A stretch of 64,000 bases of DNA from Bacteroidales bacterium (GTDB lineage: Bacteria; Bacteroidota; Bacteroidia; Bacteroidales; JAADJA01), in assembly GCA_021740645.1 (NCBI GenBank), contig JAIOZL010000020.1:18019-82018 (forward strand), read 5' to 3'. Positions 1 to 9,422 of the stretch are shown here, one piece after another. The notes beneath the pieces were generated by a model. It worked only from the letters and a program-made list of their open reading frames with translations, was not told where the DNA came from and ran no database searches. The stretch's first letter is position 1, and each line of letters starts with the position of its first letter. A program made the translations under genes and the position numbers.

Positions 1-49
1 ACAAAATCTAGCGGATAAAGGTTTATTTAAATTTACCTGAAGCAAGAAT

Positions 50-496
50 TTAGAAGGATTTGCCCATGGAAATTAAAACCGCTAACAATGGAATGATCAC
101 TAGAATTAACAATTGAATCCGAATGAGCATCAAAGTAGAGCCGATCGCGGCTTTATCGATTATGGGCATATTTCCCTGTTTAAGCTGTTTCCGCCATTTC
201 AAAAATTTCCTGGTGGGGAAAATAGAAAGTACACCCATGATTACAAAAAGGGTAAGTTTAATATGAAAAAGGGGATTGCTCATGTAAAAATCATAACCTT
301 TTTCGTACACGAGCCATCTTAACAGGCCGGTGGCCAATACGATGATTGCTGCCATCCCATAAACAAGATCAATTCCGGCAAGCGATTTAATTTGTGATTG
401 ATTTAATCCTGGCTTTAAAATCATGTGCTCATAAACCAGTGTGCCCATCAGGGCCATAATTCCAATAAAATGTAAGTAAGCGACTAAAACTTGCAT
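50..496 (-). CDS. DUF2214-family integral membrane protein
   Basis: A 148-residue protein with four hydrophobic segments (about residues 1-20, 43-62, 75-93 and 122-145) and short basic loops. Length, topology and the N-terminal HFIGIMALMG stretch match the DUF2214 family of small bacterial inner-membrane proteins, whose function is unknown. It stands alone on the minus strand. The ATG start lies right before the first membrane helix, so no cleavable signal peptide is needed. The family assignment is from recall of the sequence pattern. Confidence 0.75.
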   Translation of the reverse strand: MQVLVAYLHFIGIMALMGTLVYEHMILKPGLNQSQIKSLAGIDLVYGMAAIIVLATGLLRWLVYEKGYDFYMSNPLFHIKLTLFVIMGVLSIFPTRKFLKWRKQLKQGNMPIIDKAAIGSTLMLIRIQLLILVIIPLLAVLISMGKSF

Positions 497-1037
497 ACTG
501 TTTTTCTTTGTTAAGGTATTAAAACAATTTTTTAATCAAAATGTTGATGTAAATTGAAATTAGATTTTGCGGAATTTGAATTTCGTTTATTTAAATCATT
601 TATAAAACAGATATTTTATTCCAATACTTCACTTTGGATTCATTTCACCTTGTCATTTAAAAATAAAGTATGACAAGCATTACTGAGTGTTCAGTACCTA
701 AATTTATATGTTCTGAAAACGCGTTGTCCTGATGAAATATTATTGGGGCCGCTTCATAGGCTATGCACTGGTTTTTTAAACAGCCTTGTACTATGAGTTC
801 AATCGGATAAGACCCGGAAAATTATCATTATGGATTTGTGGTTAGAAGTTTAACCTGCTCTTTTGGTATTAATGGAAAGAATTTATCCTAAGGGATGCAA
901 TTTGAAAACCACTTACCAGATTTTGAACTCCATAACAGGGTGAACATTCATATTATTTAATGTGTTGATATAGGCACAAGGGCATTTTGTATAATTTTTG
1001 CTGAAGCCTTATACAAGTGATTTTTAATTGATACATT
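497..1037. other. intergenic region without recognisable gene
   Basis: About 540 bp between two divergent genes, with no credible reading frame on either strand. The only local structure I see is a perfect inverted repeat, TACTGA-GTGT-TCAGTA, at 681-696. It could be an operator-like dyad or a short hairpin. Promoters for both neighbours are expected here, but I could not place them with confidence. Confidence 0.4.
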
Positions 1038-1460
1038 ATGGATAAAAAAGGAAAAGTTACCGGCCTGGGGGGTATTTTTATAAAATCATCCGATCCCAAA
1101 TCACTGAAAAACTGGTACGAAGAACATCTTGGACTTCCATGTGATGAATACGGTCATATGTTTGCTTGGCGTGATAAAGAAGATGTGGCCAAAATAGGCT
1201 ATACACAGTTCAGTGTTTTTGAAAAAAATACCGACTATCTGAAACCGGCAAAAAAAGAGTTTATGCTCAATTTTAGGGTAGATGACCTGGAGGAAATGAT
1301 AAAAAGGTTAATATCAGAAGGGATGGAAGTGGTAGGGGATATCCAATCATACGACTATGGTAAATTTGGCTGGGTGATGGACCCTGACGGAAATAAAATT
1401 GAATTATGGGAGCCCGTGGACGAAACATTTACTGAACTGGATAAACAAGAGAAGCAATAG
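1038..1460 (+). CDS. VOC (glyoxalase/bleomycin-resistance) family protein
   Basis: A 140-residue soluble protein with the vicinal-oxygen-chelate pattern. An N-terminal beta strand (GGIFIKSSDP) is followed by the helix WYEEHLGL, and the C-terminal strand contains DPDGNKIELWEP, whose Glu is the usual metal ligand of the fold. It is one VOC module of about 120 residues plus a charged tail, so it probably works as a dimer. The substrate cannot be told from sequence; lyase, dioxygenase and antibiotic-binding functions all occur in the family. A universal stress protein follows 58 bp downstream on the same strand, so the two may be co-transcribed. Confidence 0.85.
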   Translation: MDKKGKVTGLGGIFIKSSDPKSLKNWYEEHLGLPCDEYGHMFAWRDKEDVAKIGYTQFSVFEKNTDYLKPAKKEFMLNFRVDDLEEMIKRLISEGMEVVGDIQSYDYGKFGWVMDPDGNKIELWEPVDETFTELDKQEKQ

Positions 1461-1518
1461 TTTTTCTGATTTTTAAGGCGAAATTGATTGAATAAAATTA
1501 TAGTAATACCATTCTTCT

Positions 1519-2364
1519 ATGAAATTGAATAACATTATCCTTGTCCCGACCGATTTTTCAGATGTATGTAAAAACGCTATTGATTACGCGGTAAAACTTT
1601 CAAGTTTGATTAATTTTAAGGTATACATATATCATGTTATCAATAAAGATTCACAAGCTGCCTTTAGTAAAAGTGCGAGTGTGGAAGCGGGTGTAACAGA
1701 AGCCTTAAATAAACTGGTAACGGAGTTTAGTGCAGCCCATAATGTTGAAATTGAAGCCGGGTTCGACCATGGAAGTATTTTTGATCTGGTACATCAAAAA
1801 GCAGAGGATATTGGTGCCAATATTATATTTTTAGGAACTCATGGGAAAAAAGGGATGCAGATACTTTTCGGCAGCTATGCCCTTAAGGTGATCACGTCAG
1901 CAAAAGTCCCGACTGTGGTGGTTCAACATAAAGTTTTCCAGGGTATTGAAAATATTCTTTTCCCTATAAATACGTTTACAGAGGCCAGACAAAAAGTGGG
2001 GTATGCGATTAATATCTCCAAACGATTCGGATCTACGATTCATATTTACAAGGAAAGGTCTTCTGAGGCTGCAGAAGCGAGCAGGATTGAAATAATTTCT
2101 AAACAAATTATCAAAGAATTTACCAAAGCAGGGATCAAATATACGGTTCAGCATTCAGAAAAAACAGGAGAGTCGGCAAAGAGGTTGGTGGAGCATGCCA
2201 TAGAAACGAACATGGATCTAATTATGATCGTAACGGAACCTCAAATCGGTACCAACTATTTTAACTTAGGCCCATGGAATGAGAAAATCATGTTTAACGA
2301 AGCACAAATACCTGTGATATGTATTAATCCTGTGGAGCTTGGCAGGGTTTATTTTGATATCTAA
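1519..2364 (+). CDS. tandem universal stress protein (UspA family)
   Basis: A 281-residue protein made of two Usp domains, about 1-137 and 139-275. The first starts with the typical strand ILVPTDFSD and carries the nucleotide-loop sequence GTHGKKGMQILFGS. This resembles the ATP-binding G-2X-G-9X-G(S/T) motif but has eight rather than nine residues in the second spacer. The second domain has lost the motif (VTEPQIGTNYFNLGP), as is common in tandem Bacteroidota Usp proteins. The likely role is cytoplasmic stress or energy sensing. A bidirectional terminator follows the stop codon. Confidence 0.9.
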   Translation: MKLNNIILVPTDFSDVCKNAIDYAVKLSSLINFKVYIYHVINKDSQAAFSKSASVEAGVTEALNKLVTEFSAAHNVEIEAGFDHGSIFDLVHQKAEDIGANIIFLGTHGKKGMQILFGSYALKVITSAKVPTVVVQHKVFQGIENILFPINTFTEARQKVGYAINISKRFGSTIHIYKERSSEAAEASRIEIISKQIIKEFTKAGIKYTVQHSEKTGESAKRLVEHAIETNMDLIMIVTEPQIGTNYFNLGPWNEKIMFNEAQIPVICINPVELGRVYFDI

Positions 2365-2397
2365 CCTGACGGAAAACGACTCTCATAAAAAACAAAC

Positions 2398-2440
2398 CCC
2401 TGCGATTGTGGAAATAAATTCGACAAGCGCAGGGTTTTTT
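2398..2440. terminator. bidirectional rho-independent terminator
   Basis: CCCTGCG (2398-2404) pairs with CGCAGGG (2428-2434). The stem is followed by a T run on the plus strand and preceded by an A-rich run that gives a U tract on the minus strand. It sits between the convergent universal stress protein and OmpH-like genes and would serve both. Confidence 0.75.
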
Positions 2441-2481
2441 AATTTTAACTTTTGCCCGAAAATATCGATTAAAAGCGAGTT

Positions 2482-2985
2482 CTACAATTTCAGATGCTGT
2501 ATGACTTCATCGGTAATGTTGAGCGCAGGATTGGTGTAGACCCAAATTCCGTCATCGGTTTTTTCAAATACATAGTCAAAACTGTTTTCTTTGGCTACTA
2601 CTTCCGCAGCATTATAGATTTTGTCATAAAATGGCTTTAGCTTTTGTTGCTGGAGTTTAGCCATTTCGCCTTCCCGTCCAAATATTTCATCCTTGTAATT
2701 ATTGGCTTTTTTTTCTGCCTCCATAATAGCTTCCTGCTTCTGCTGTTTCATTTCAGGAGTAAGGCCAGCTTCTGACTTTACATATTCCTGGTACATGGTT
2801 TCAATGGCAGTGAATTTATTATCCAATTCCGATTCCCATTGCTTCACCTGCTGGTCGATATCGTTATTGGCTAATTCAAATTCAGGTATTTTATCGAGAA
2901 TTTTATCTGTTTCGATGTATGCGACTTGTTGCGCCATTCCTACCTGCATTCCGATCATTAAGAGGATCAATCCGATTGTTTTCAT
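2482..2985 (-). CDS. OmpH/Skp-family periplasmic chaperone
   Basis: A 167-residue protein with an N-terminal signal peptide (MKTIGLILLMIGMQVGMA, cleaved before QQVAYIETD). The start of the mature chain is the usual VAYIETDKIL strand of the Skp/OmpH family. A long charged coiled coil (about 35-125) follows, then a C-terminal beta segment (SFDYVFEKTDDGIWVYTNP). Skp-like trimers hold unfolded outer-membrane proteins in the periplasm. Bacteroidota usually carry several paralogues near bamA; this copy is isolated from that locus, so its client set is unknown. Confidence 0.88.
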   Translation of the reverse strand: MKTIGLILLMIGMQVGMAQQVAYIETDKILDKIPEFELANNDIDQQVKQWESELDNKFTAIETMYQEYVKSEAGLTPEMKQQKQEAIMEAEKKANNYKDEIFGREGEMAKLQQQKLKPFYDKIYNAAEVVAKENSFDYVFEKTDDGIWVYTNPALNITDEVIQHLKL

Positions 2986-3120
2986 AAAGTGTTTTTTTAT
3001 TCGTTCGATTTTTGATTTTTCGCGAATTGAATAACATATATCTTGCCAAAAATTATTCCGGTGAAAAGGAATTTCAAATAACAGTTATGTGAATGGATTC
3101 CTTTTAAAATCAAGAATAAT

Positions 3121-3969
3121 TTAATTCTTGAGGATTTCGAAAGCGACTACCCGGTTATCAGCAAATGTGGGAATAATGAGGATATTATCTTTTGAAATAA
3201 ATTCAAAATCAGCTGCATTCATTGCTCGCTCAGCCAGATTTGTTAAAACAATGGCCTCCTTTTCAGGATTAACAATCTGTATTTTACCAACCCAATCTGA
3301 GATAATAAAATTACCATAGTTGTCTTTTTTCAACCCATCAACTCCACCCGTATCTTTTACCATATGCCAGAATTTCAGATCGGAGATCCTCACGCTGTAA
3401 ATCCCGTTTTTACTTCCTATCACCAAATCTTCGCCATCCATTAGCAATCCGTTGGGGTTAATTATTTCTTCATTCTCAAACCATACACTTACCTCCTTAT
3501 TATTAATTGCATGGATTTTATTGGTTCCCATATCTGAGATATAAACAACACCCTGGTCATCAATGGCAATGTCGTTAAGGAATTTTGCATTCTCTACCTG
3601 ATATTCTGCCACCATTTCTGCTGATTCAAGATCAATTTGTACGACCCTGTCGATATCCGTCACAAACAATGAACCCCCGAAGATTCCCATCCCTTTCGGG
3701 GCATTCAGTCCATCGAACCATTTATGATGGATAATCTCTCCTGATGTGGACAAAAAGGCAATAAAACCATTCCCGTCCTTATCTGTTGGATTTCCATTAA
3801 TGCAGGAAACAAAAAGCCCATGGTCATCCGCATAATAAAGCACCGACTCGCTGGTGGTTAGTATGTCGGGGGAGGCCCAGAGTTTATTAACAGTAAATTC
3901 CTGTGCATTTAATGAAAAACCGAATATTATTAGCAATAGAAAGCTTATAAATTGAATTTTGAGTTTCAT
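3121..3969 (-). CDS. secreted SMP-30/NHL-like beta-propeller protein
   Basis: A 282-residue protein with a signal peptide (about residues 1-22, cleaved after LNA before QEF). The mature chain shows repeated blades such as GIFGGSLFVTDID, DIAIDDQGVVYISDMGTNKI and NPNGLLMDGEDLVIGSKNGIY. These match the six-bladed propeller of the SMP-30/gluconolactonase and NHL families. No specific catalytic assignment is possible: it may be a lactonase or only a ligand-binding protein. The ATG at 3969 lies 17 bp downstream of the transcription start predicted from the promoter box at 3993-4000. Confidence 0.75.
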   Translation of the reverse strand: MKLKIQFISFLLLIIFGFSLNAQEFTVNKLWASPDILTTSESVLYYADDHGLFVSCINGNPTDKDGNGFIAFLSTSGEIIHHKWFDGLNAPKGMGIFGGSLFVTDIDRVVQIDLESAEMVAEYQVENAKFLNDIAIDDQGVVYISDMGTNKIHAINNKEVSVWFENEEIINPNGLLMDGEDLVIGSKNGIYSVRISDLKFWHMVKDTGGVDGLKKDNYGNFIISDWVGKIQIVNPEKEAIVLTNLAERAMNAADFEFISKDNILIIPTFADNRVVAFEILKN

Positions 3970-3992
3970 ATCATTTTAGTTTTAGTGAATTG

Positions 3993-4000
3993 CAAAGATA
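3993..4000 (-). promoter_or_regulatory. Bacteroidota -7 promoter box
   Basis: Read on the minus strand this is TATCTTTG, an exact match to the Bacteroidota -7 consensus TAnnTTTG. It is placed to start transcription about 15-20 bp before the propeller gene start at 3969. The upstream -33 element is poor, so this rests mainly on the -7 match and its position. Confidence 0.5.
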
Positions 4001-4113
4001 ACAATTAAAGCAGATTGAAAGTTTAGCCAAAGTGTTAGAAACTTGAAATAACTGCCTCAATTTGATGTAAAATAGTTTATTACTTTTACCGGCTGAAATT
4101 TTTAATAAAATTT

Positions 4114-5190
4114 ATGAGTTATATAAATACTATAATCACTGGTACCGGGAGTTACATCCCAACGGAAGTGATAACTAATCCCGATTTTGCGGATAAAACT
4201 TTTTACGATGCCAATAATGTTGCTTTTGAGCAATCCCATGAAGAGATTTCGGAAAAATTTCACGCCATTACTGGCATAAGCGAACGACGTTGGGTTACCG
4301 ACGATCTGCACGCTTCTGATATAGCCAGTATGGCTGCGGAGCGTGCCATCTCTGATGCAGGAATTGATCCTGAAGAACTTGACCAGATTATTGTTGCTCA
4401 TGATTTCGGGGACGTAAAAAAAGATACCATCCAGATGGATACCCTTCCAAGTATTTCGGCCAGGGTAAAGCACAACTTAAAAATATCAAATCCAAAGTGT
4501 GTCGCATACGACCTTATTTTTGGTTGTCCGGGATGGATACAGGGAGTCATCCATGCGGATTCGTTCATGCGTAATGGGATGGCTAAAAAATGCCTGGTGA
4601 TTGGGGCAGAAACCCTTTCAAGAGTGATTGATATTCACGACCGTGACTCCATGATCTATGCTGATGGGGCCGGGGCCACCATTATCGAATTGGTGGAAGA
4701 AGAAACAAAAAGAGGTATCCTCTCTTTTGCTTCGGAGTCATACACTAAAGAAGAGGCTTTCTATCTTTATTTTGGGAAATCAAATATTCATAATTCTGAT
4801 CCGAAAGTTAGATACCTTAAAATGCATGGCCGCAAAATTTATGAGTTTTCATTGAAGTATGTACCGCGAGCCGTTAAGGAATGTATGGATAAAGCCGAAC
4901 TTGGGATAGCCAGCATAAAGAAGATATTTATTCACCAGGCCAATGAAAAGATGGACCAGGAAATCGTTAAACGTTTATTCCGATTGTATGGACTAAAAGA
5001 AGTGCCTGATAATATTATGCCGATGAGCATACATAAATTGGGCAACAATTCGGTAGCCACAGTTCCTACTCTCCTCGACCTTGTAAGGCATAAGGAGTTT
5101 GGCGGGCATAAAGTAGCCCCAGGCGACCATGTGGTGTTTACTTCCGTAGGTGCGGGAATGAATATCAATGCCATTGCCTACAAATTTTAG
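4114..5190 (+). CDS. 3-oxoacyl-ACP synthase III family protein (FabH-like)
   Basis: A 358-residue thiolase-fold enzyme. The full KAS III triad is visible: Cys138 in IFGCPGW, His in FIHQANEKM, and Asn in LGNNSVATV. FabH enzymes condense an acyl-CoA with malonyl-ACP to start fatty-acid synthesis. This sequence is longer than E. coli FabH (317 aa) and belongs to the divergent FabH-like subfamily common in Bacteroidota, some members of which make specialised acyl groups. It stands alone, away from fabD/fabF/acpP, so a role in primary fatty-acid initiation is not certain. A second, more divergent KAS III is encoded at 48304-49404. Confidence 0.88.
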   Translation: MSYINTIITGTGSYIPTEVITNPDFADKTFYDANNVAFEQSHEEISEKFHAITGISERRWVTDDLHASDIASMAAERAISDAGIDPEELDQIIVAHDFGDVKKDTIQMDTLPSISARVKHNLKISNPKCVAYDLIFGCPGWIQGVIHADSFMRNGMAKKCLVIGAETLSRVIDIHDRDSMIYADGAGATIIELVEEETKRGILSFASESYTKEEAFYLYFGKSNIHNSDPKVRYLKMHGRKIYEFSLKYVPRAVKECMDKAELGIASIKKIFIHQANEKMDQEIVKRLFRLYGLKEVPDNIMPMSIHKLGNNSVATVPTLLDLVRHKEFGGHKVAPGDHVVFTSVGAGMNINAIAYKF

Positions 5191-5269
5191 ATTACTATTC
5201 TTTCTTAATATTCCTGTTATCTCATGCATCCTGGTTTGGGATTACTCCAAATAGTATTATTTTTACGAA

Positions 5270-6097
5270 ATGAGAATCATCCTTTTTATTTCAATATTCT
5301 TTTTGATTTTTCTTTCAATTAAAGCACAGGAGTTTAATGATACTATTATAACTCTTGCCTATGATACGATTATCTGTAATATTACTTTTATTAACGAAAA
5401 TAATGTGTTTTACGAGTATCGGATTAAAAAGCGGAATAAATCGGATCATATAGCTATCGATCAAACCCATTATTTTACCGGAAAAAGCAAAGATTTGAAG
5501 GAAATTTCACGCGTGGAATCAATTGTCAGTGAGACTGTTCTTGAAGTGGATAAGGATTCCTATGTGATTACCAGAGATTCTGATACCCTTTACAACAAAG
5601 TTTGTATAGAGAATGGGGATACCATCCATTATGTTATAGATTTTGGGATAGGAAGTCCTTTTGCACCCCCCGAGTATATTGCTTATTACTCCGGAAAAAG
5701 TTCTACCTTTTATTATGCAAATCAAATTTTAGAATATAAAGTAGGTGAACAAAAATTTGTGGTTGTTTATATTCCGTCCCAGGCTGACCCATCTGGGAAT
5801 GTGGATAAGAATCGCTTTTATTTTGCCCAGAATATCTTGCAAGGTAAGGTTAGTTTAGTTCGTTTTTGGGTGGGAAGGTCAGTGGCTGGTGGCGTCACCC
5901 CTTTTCAGGGAAATAGTGCTGACCTGGCATTGCTTAAAGAGGGAGCAGTGGCCAAAAAAGTGAATTCTGCAAACTTCAGGAGAGTTGCAATGTATTATTT
6001 CAGGGATAATGAAGTTTTGAAAAAAATGATAGAATCCGGAAAGTATAAATTTAAAGACCTGGAAGAAATAACAAGGGTGTACAATATGAGTTTTTGA
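5270..6097 (+). CDS. secreted protein of unknown function
   Basis: A 275-residue protein with an N-terminal signal peptide (about 1-19, ending SIKAQ). Two related beta motifs, DTIICNITFINENNVFYEY and DTLYNKVCIENGDTIHYVI, hint at an internally repeated beta domain of the kind seen in many Bacteroidota envelope proteins. A more helical C-terminal third ends in FKDLEEITRVYNMSF. I do not recognise a named family. It lacks a T9SS sorting tail and a lipobox, so it is probably periplasmic. Confidence 0.65.
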   Translation: MRIILFISIFFLIFLSIKAQEFNDTIITLAYDTIICNITFINENNVFYEYRIKKRNKSDHIAIDQTHYFTGKSKDLKEISRVESIVSETVLEVDKDSYVITRDSDTLYNKVCIENGDTIHYVIDFGIGSPFAPPEYIAYYSGKSSTFYYANQILEYKVGEQKFVVVYIPSQADPSGNVDKNRFYFAQNILQGKVSLVRFWVGRSVAGGVTPFQGNSADLALLKEGAVAKKVNSANFRRVAMYYFRDNEVLKKMIESGKYKFKDLEEITRVYNMSF

Positions 6098-6252
6098 GAA
6101 ATATTAAGTGCTCTACCGGACCTTAACATGAAAAAAAATATATCATAATCTGCGGATAAAAACATACTTTTAAAGTGATTAAAGCGAATAAAATTAATGA
6201 TGCAGATACCAGTCCGGAAAAAATAATTACAAACTTAAAATAAAAACTGGCC

Positions 6253-7068
6253 ATGAATGTCGATAGCTTACTAGATTATAACCCGGTATTGCTGGCCCTG
6301 ATGGCCACTATCTTTACCTGGTTAGTGACAGCATTGGGCGCTGCAATGGTTTTTTTCTTTAAAACAATCAATAAAAAAATATTAAATTCCATGTTGGGAT
6401 TTGCTGCCGGCGTGATGATAGCCGCGAGTTTTTGGTCGCTCTTAAAACCTGCCATTGAAATGGCAGAAGAAAGCGGCACCCTTCCCTGGATGCCTGCTTT
6501 AACCGGATTTTTAGCTGGCGGTGCATTCTTGTTTTTGGTCGATAAAATCCTGCCTCACCTTCATTTAGGCCTTGAAATCGATAAAGCAGAGGGAATTAAA
6601 ACTACCTGGCAACGAAGTGTCCTTTTGGTTCTTGCCATCACCCTGCATAACATTCCGGAAGGTCTTGCAGTAGGAGTTGCTTTTGGTGCCCTTGCCAATA
6701 ATCCTGATGCCGGCATGCTTGCCGGAGCTATTGCCCTTGCTATTGGAATCGGATTGCAGAATTTTCCTGAAGGGGCAGCCGTGTCCATACCCTTACGTCG
6801 TGAAGGTTTTTCAAGGTTAAAAGCGTTTAACTATGGACAATTATCCGGTATTGTTGAACCTATAGCCGGCGTACTTGGAGCTTACTTGGTTTTAACCATC
6901 ACGCCTTTACTTCCCTATGCGCTGTCATTTGCTGCCGGAGCCATGATATTTGTTGTGGTAGAGGAACTCATTCCGGAATCGCAGTCGGGGCATGATACAG
7001 ATTATTCAACTATTGGTGCTATGCTGGGTTTTGCTACCATGATGTTACTGGATGTTGCTTTAGGATAG
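6253..7068 (+). CDS. ZIP-family metal transporter (GufA/ZupT-like)
   Basis: A 271-residue integral membrane protein with about eight helices. It carries the two ZIP metal-site signatures, [11 protein letters not shown] in helix 4 and [13 protein letters not shown] in helix 5. The QNFPEG form places it in the GufA-like ZIP branch. A short His-containing loop (LPHLHLG) lies between helices 3 and 4. The likely role is uptake of Zn2+ or another divalent cation across the inner membrane. Length fits the family (about 250-270 aa). It appears to be a single-gene unit. Confidence 0.9.
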   Translation: MNVDSLLDYNPVLLALMATIFTWLVTALGAAMVFFFKTINKKILNSMLGFAAGVMIAASFWSLLKPAIEMAEESGTLPWMPALTGFLAGGAFLFLVDKILPHLHLGLEIDKAEGIKTTWQRSVLLVLAITLHNIPEGLAVGVAFGALANNPDAGMLAGAIALAIGIGLQNFPEGAAVSIPLRREGFSRLKAFNYGQLSGIVEPIAGVLGAYLVLTITPLLPYALSFAAGAMIFVVVEELIPESQSGHDTDYSTIGAMLGFATMMLLDVALG

Positions 7069-7148
7069 TTGTTAACTATTTTCGTTACGCAGAATGGCGT
7101 TATCAGTAATATATCGCTGCAGTTTATATACAAACAGAATATTGAAAC

Positions 7149-7484
7149 ATGGCCTCAGAAAAAAGCTATCTGGACTTCATCGTTGACCAGATCGAAGATG
7201 CCGGTGGGATCACCTATAGAAATATGTTTGGCGAATATGTGGTGTATTCTGATGGGAAGTTATTTGGACTGGTATGCAATAACAAACTATTCATTAAACC
7301 CACTGAAGCTGGCAGGGCTTTTATCAAAGATGTGGTGGAAGCCCCTCCATACACCGGTGCCAAAGCTTGCTTTTTAATTGGAGAAAAAATAGAAGACAGA
7401 CAGTGGATCAGTCAATTGGTGAGGATTACTTTAAAAGAACTGCCTGAACCAAAACCAAAAAAGAAAAAGGTCAGGAAGAAATAG
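7149..7484 (+). CDS. TfoX N-terminal-domain family protein
   Basis: A 111-residue basic protein with the TfoX/Sxy N-terminal domain pattern. FIVDQIEDAGGITYRNMFGEYVVYSDGKLFGLV is that pattern in outline, with RNMFGEY and the GLVCNN strand most typical, followed by FIKPTEAGR and PYTGAK. The C-terminus is a Lys-rich tail. Stand-alone TfoX-N proteins are common in Bacteroidota; their link to competence is unproven. The ATG at 7149 gives the standard domain start. Confidence 0.85.
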   Translation: MASEKSYLDFIVDQIEDAGGITYRNMFGEYVVYSDGKLFGLVCNNKLFIKPTEAGRAFIKDVVEAPPYTGAKACFLIGEKIEDRQWISQLVRITLKELPEPKPKKKKVRKK

Positions 7485-7506
7485 AAGTCGAATCAATAAT
7501 TTGAAA

Positions 7507-8052
7507 ATGGAACCCGAACGGAAAGTAATTTTATATATATCCATGAGTCTCGATGGGTACATTGCCGGGATAAATGATAGCCTGGAATTTTTATCAATGG
7601 TGGATGAGGAGGGGCAGGATTATGGATACCATGATTTTGTTGATACTACAGATTCGGTGATCATTGGCCGGAAAACATTTGACAAAGTTCTCACCATGGG
7701 ATTTGAATACCCGCATACCGACAAGGATGTCTATATTATCTCCCGTACTTCAAGGCCTGATAAAGGAAGCTTTAAATACTATACTGGCAGTTTAAAAGAA
7801 TTGATTTTGAAATTGAAAGATCAGAGGGGGAAAGATATTTACTGCGATGGCGGCGCCCAAATAGCCCATCAAATGCTCAAAGAGGATTTAATTGATGAAT
7901 TGGTTATTTCCGTCATTCCTATTATCCTGGGACAAGGGGTATCCCTTTTTCAAAGTGGCTTGCCTGAATTAAAGCTAAAATTACTTAGATCAAAGCAGTA
8001 TGAAAAAGGGCTTGTGCAATTGCATTATACAAGGGAAAGAGGTTCTTCATAA
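7507..8052 (+). CDS. dihydrofolate reductase-family (RibD C-terminal) protein
   Basis: About 181 residues with the RibD-C/DHFR fold signature. The first strand, VILYISMSLDGYIAG, is followed by the NADPH-binding region SVIIGRKTFDKV, then IYCDGGAQIAHQML and LVISVIPIILGQGVSLF. Such proteins are usually annotated as dihydrofolate reductase family, but they need not reduce folate. The ATG at 7507 is preferred over an in-frame TTG six bases upstream. It follows the TfoX gene by 22 bp and may share its transcript. Confidence 0.85.
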   Translation: MEPERKVILYISMSLDGYIAGINDSLEFLSMVDEEGQDYGYHDFVDTTDSVIIGRKTFDKVLTMGFEYPHTDKDVYIISRTSRPDKGSFKYYTGSLKELILKLKDQRGKDIYCDGGAQIAHQMLKEDLIDELVISVIPIILGQGVSLFQSGLPELKLKLLRSKQYEKGLVQLHYTRERGSS

Positions 8053-8129
8053 TTCTGGCAAGAATTGATCTTAAGTTTATTCCTATCTTTATCACACCAA
8101 AAGCTGAGAGTTTAAAAATTCAATAAATA

Positions 8130-8537
8130 ATGAGCTTAACTAAAATTATCCTTGGGTATGTGCTTACTGCCATTGTATTTTTTGGCATTGATTTAATTTG
8201 GCTGGGTGTTGTTGCTAAAGATCTGTATAAAAAACACCTTGGCTTTATTTTAAGCGACAAAGTAAACTGGACGGCAGCCCTTATCTTTTACTTTTTGTTT
8301 ATCATTGGCATTTTTATTTTTGCCATTAATCCTGCCATAAAAAAGGATTCCGTGTGGCAGGCTATGCTGCTGGGTGCTCTATTCGGTTTTTTTACTTATT
8401 CTACCTATGATTTAACCAACCTGGCTACGCTGAAGGACTGGCCTTTAAAAATCGTATTTATTGATATTGCCTGGGGTTCATTCCTTACAACCGCAGTTAG
8501 TATTGCCGGATTTTATATCCTCAAAATGTTAAATTGA
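8130..8537 (+). CDS. DUF2177-family membrane protein
   Basis: A 135-residue protein with four predicted helices. It shows the family's characteristic GIDLIWLGVV in helix 1 and FFTYSTYDLTNLATLKDWPLKI before helix 4 (only YDLTNLATLKDW is strictly typical). The function is unknown. The DUF1295 gene starts one base after its stop codon, so the two are translationally linked. DUF2177 and DUF1295 genes often sit together with lipid-modifying genes, which suggests a role in membrane lipids; that is inference. Confidence 0.85.
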   Translation: MSLTKIILGYVLTAIVFFGIDLIWLGVVAKDLYKKHLGFILSDKVNWTAALIFYFLFIIGIFIFAINPAIKKDSVWQAMLLGALFGFFTYSTYDLTNLATLKDWPLKIVFIDIAWGSFLTTAVSIAGFYILKMLN

Positions 8538-8538
8538 T

Positions 8539-9321
8539 ATGAGTGAATTCCTCCTCACCTCCGCATTGTTAATTTGGATTTATGCTACTGCCTGGTTTAT
8601 CCTTTCCCTGATTTTTAAAAGAAATGATATTGCTGACATAGCCTGGGGGCTGGGTTATGTTTTGCTTTGTGTGTTTTATTTTTTTACGCAGGAATTCTCC
8701 GATAGGATAATGGTATTATACATCCTTGTAGGTTTATGGGGTACACGGCTGACTCTTCATATTTTTATGCGAAACAGGCTTAAAACGGAAGATTTCAGGT
8801 ATCATAAATGGCGACATGATTGGGGGAAATATTTTCATATCCGCTCCTACTTGCAGGTATATATTTTACAAGGGTTTTTACTCTGGTTAATCATATCACC
8901 CCTGGCAATTGTCAGTTTTCACCCTCAACCTTCATTGAATCTGCTTGATATTGCAGGTATCCTCTTATGGCTAATTGGTTTTTATTTTGAAGCAATAGGT
9001 GATTACCAATTAGCGCGATTTAAAAGTAATCCAGAGAACAAGGGAAGGGTAATGAAAAGCGGGCTTTGGAAATATACAAGGCACCCTAATTACTTTGGGG
9101 AGGTTATCTTATGGTGGGGCATATTCCTGGTAGCTTATAGTTCCCCTAATGGCCTGTTTGGTTTGCTAAGCCCTATTCTGGTTAGCATACTCATTCTTTT
9201 TGTTTCTGGTTTGCCGATGATGGAAAAAAGATACAACGGAATACCAGAATATGAGGCATATAAGCAAAAAACAAGTATATTTATTCCCCGTCCACCGAAA
9301 CGAAACGAAAGAAGTGATTGA
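8539..9321 (+). CDS. DUF1295 / steroid 5-alpha-reductase-like membrane protein
   Basis: A 260-residue membrane protein with about six helices. The conserved C-terminal signature RHPNYFGEVILWWGIF is shared with steroid 5-alpha-reductases and isoprenylcysteine methyltransferases, where it binds a nucleotide cofactor. The region KSNPENKGRVMKSGLW just before it is also typical of DUF1295. The substrate is unknown but probably lipid or isoprenoid. The gene starts one base after the DUF2177 stop, and the pair almost certainly forms an operon. Confidence 0.88.
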   Translation: MSEFLLTSALLIWIYATAWFILSLIFKRNDIADIAWGLGYVLLCVFYFFTQEFSDRIMVLYILVGLWGTRLTLHIFMRNRLKTEDFRYHKWRHDWGKYFHIRSYLQVYILQGFLLWLIISPLAIVSFHPQPSLNLLDIAGILLWLIGFYFEAIGDYQLARFKSNPENKGRVMKSGLWKYTRHPNYFGEVILWWGIFLVAYSSPNGLFGLLSPILVSILILFVSGLPMMEKRYNGIPEYEAYKQKTSIFIPRPPKRNERSD

Positions 9322-9422
9322 CGAGGAAATACCAGATTGCAGGCTGGTTTCCATAAGGACGGATTTAAGGTTGATAATTATTTAATAGATTTATTTCAAT
9401 ACTTTTAACAACAAAAACAAGA

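Noticed and set aside
7069..7377. 102-codon frame overlapping the TfoX-like gene
   Set aside because: It is an out-of-frame shadow of the conserved TfoX-domain gene at 7149-7484.
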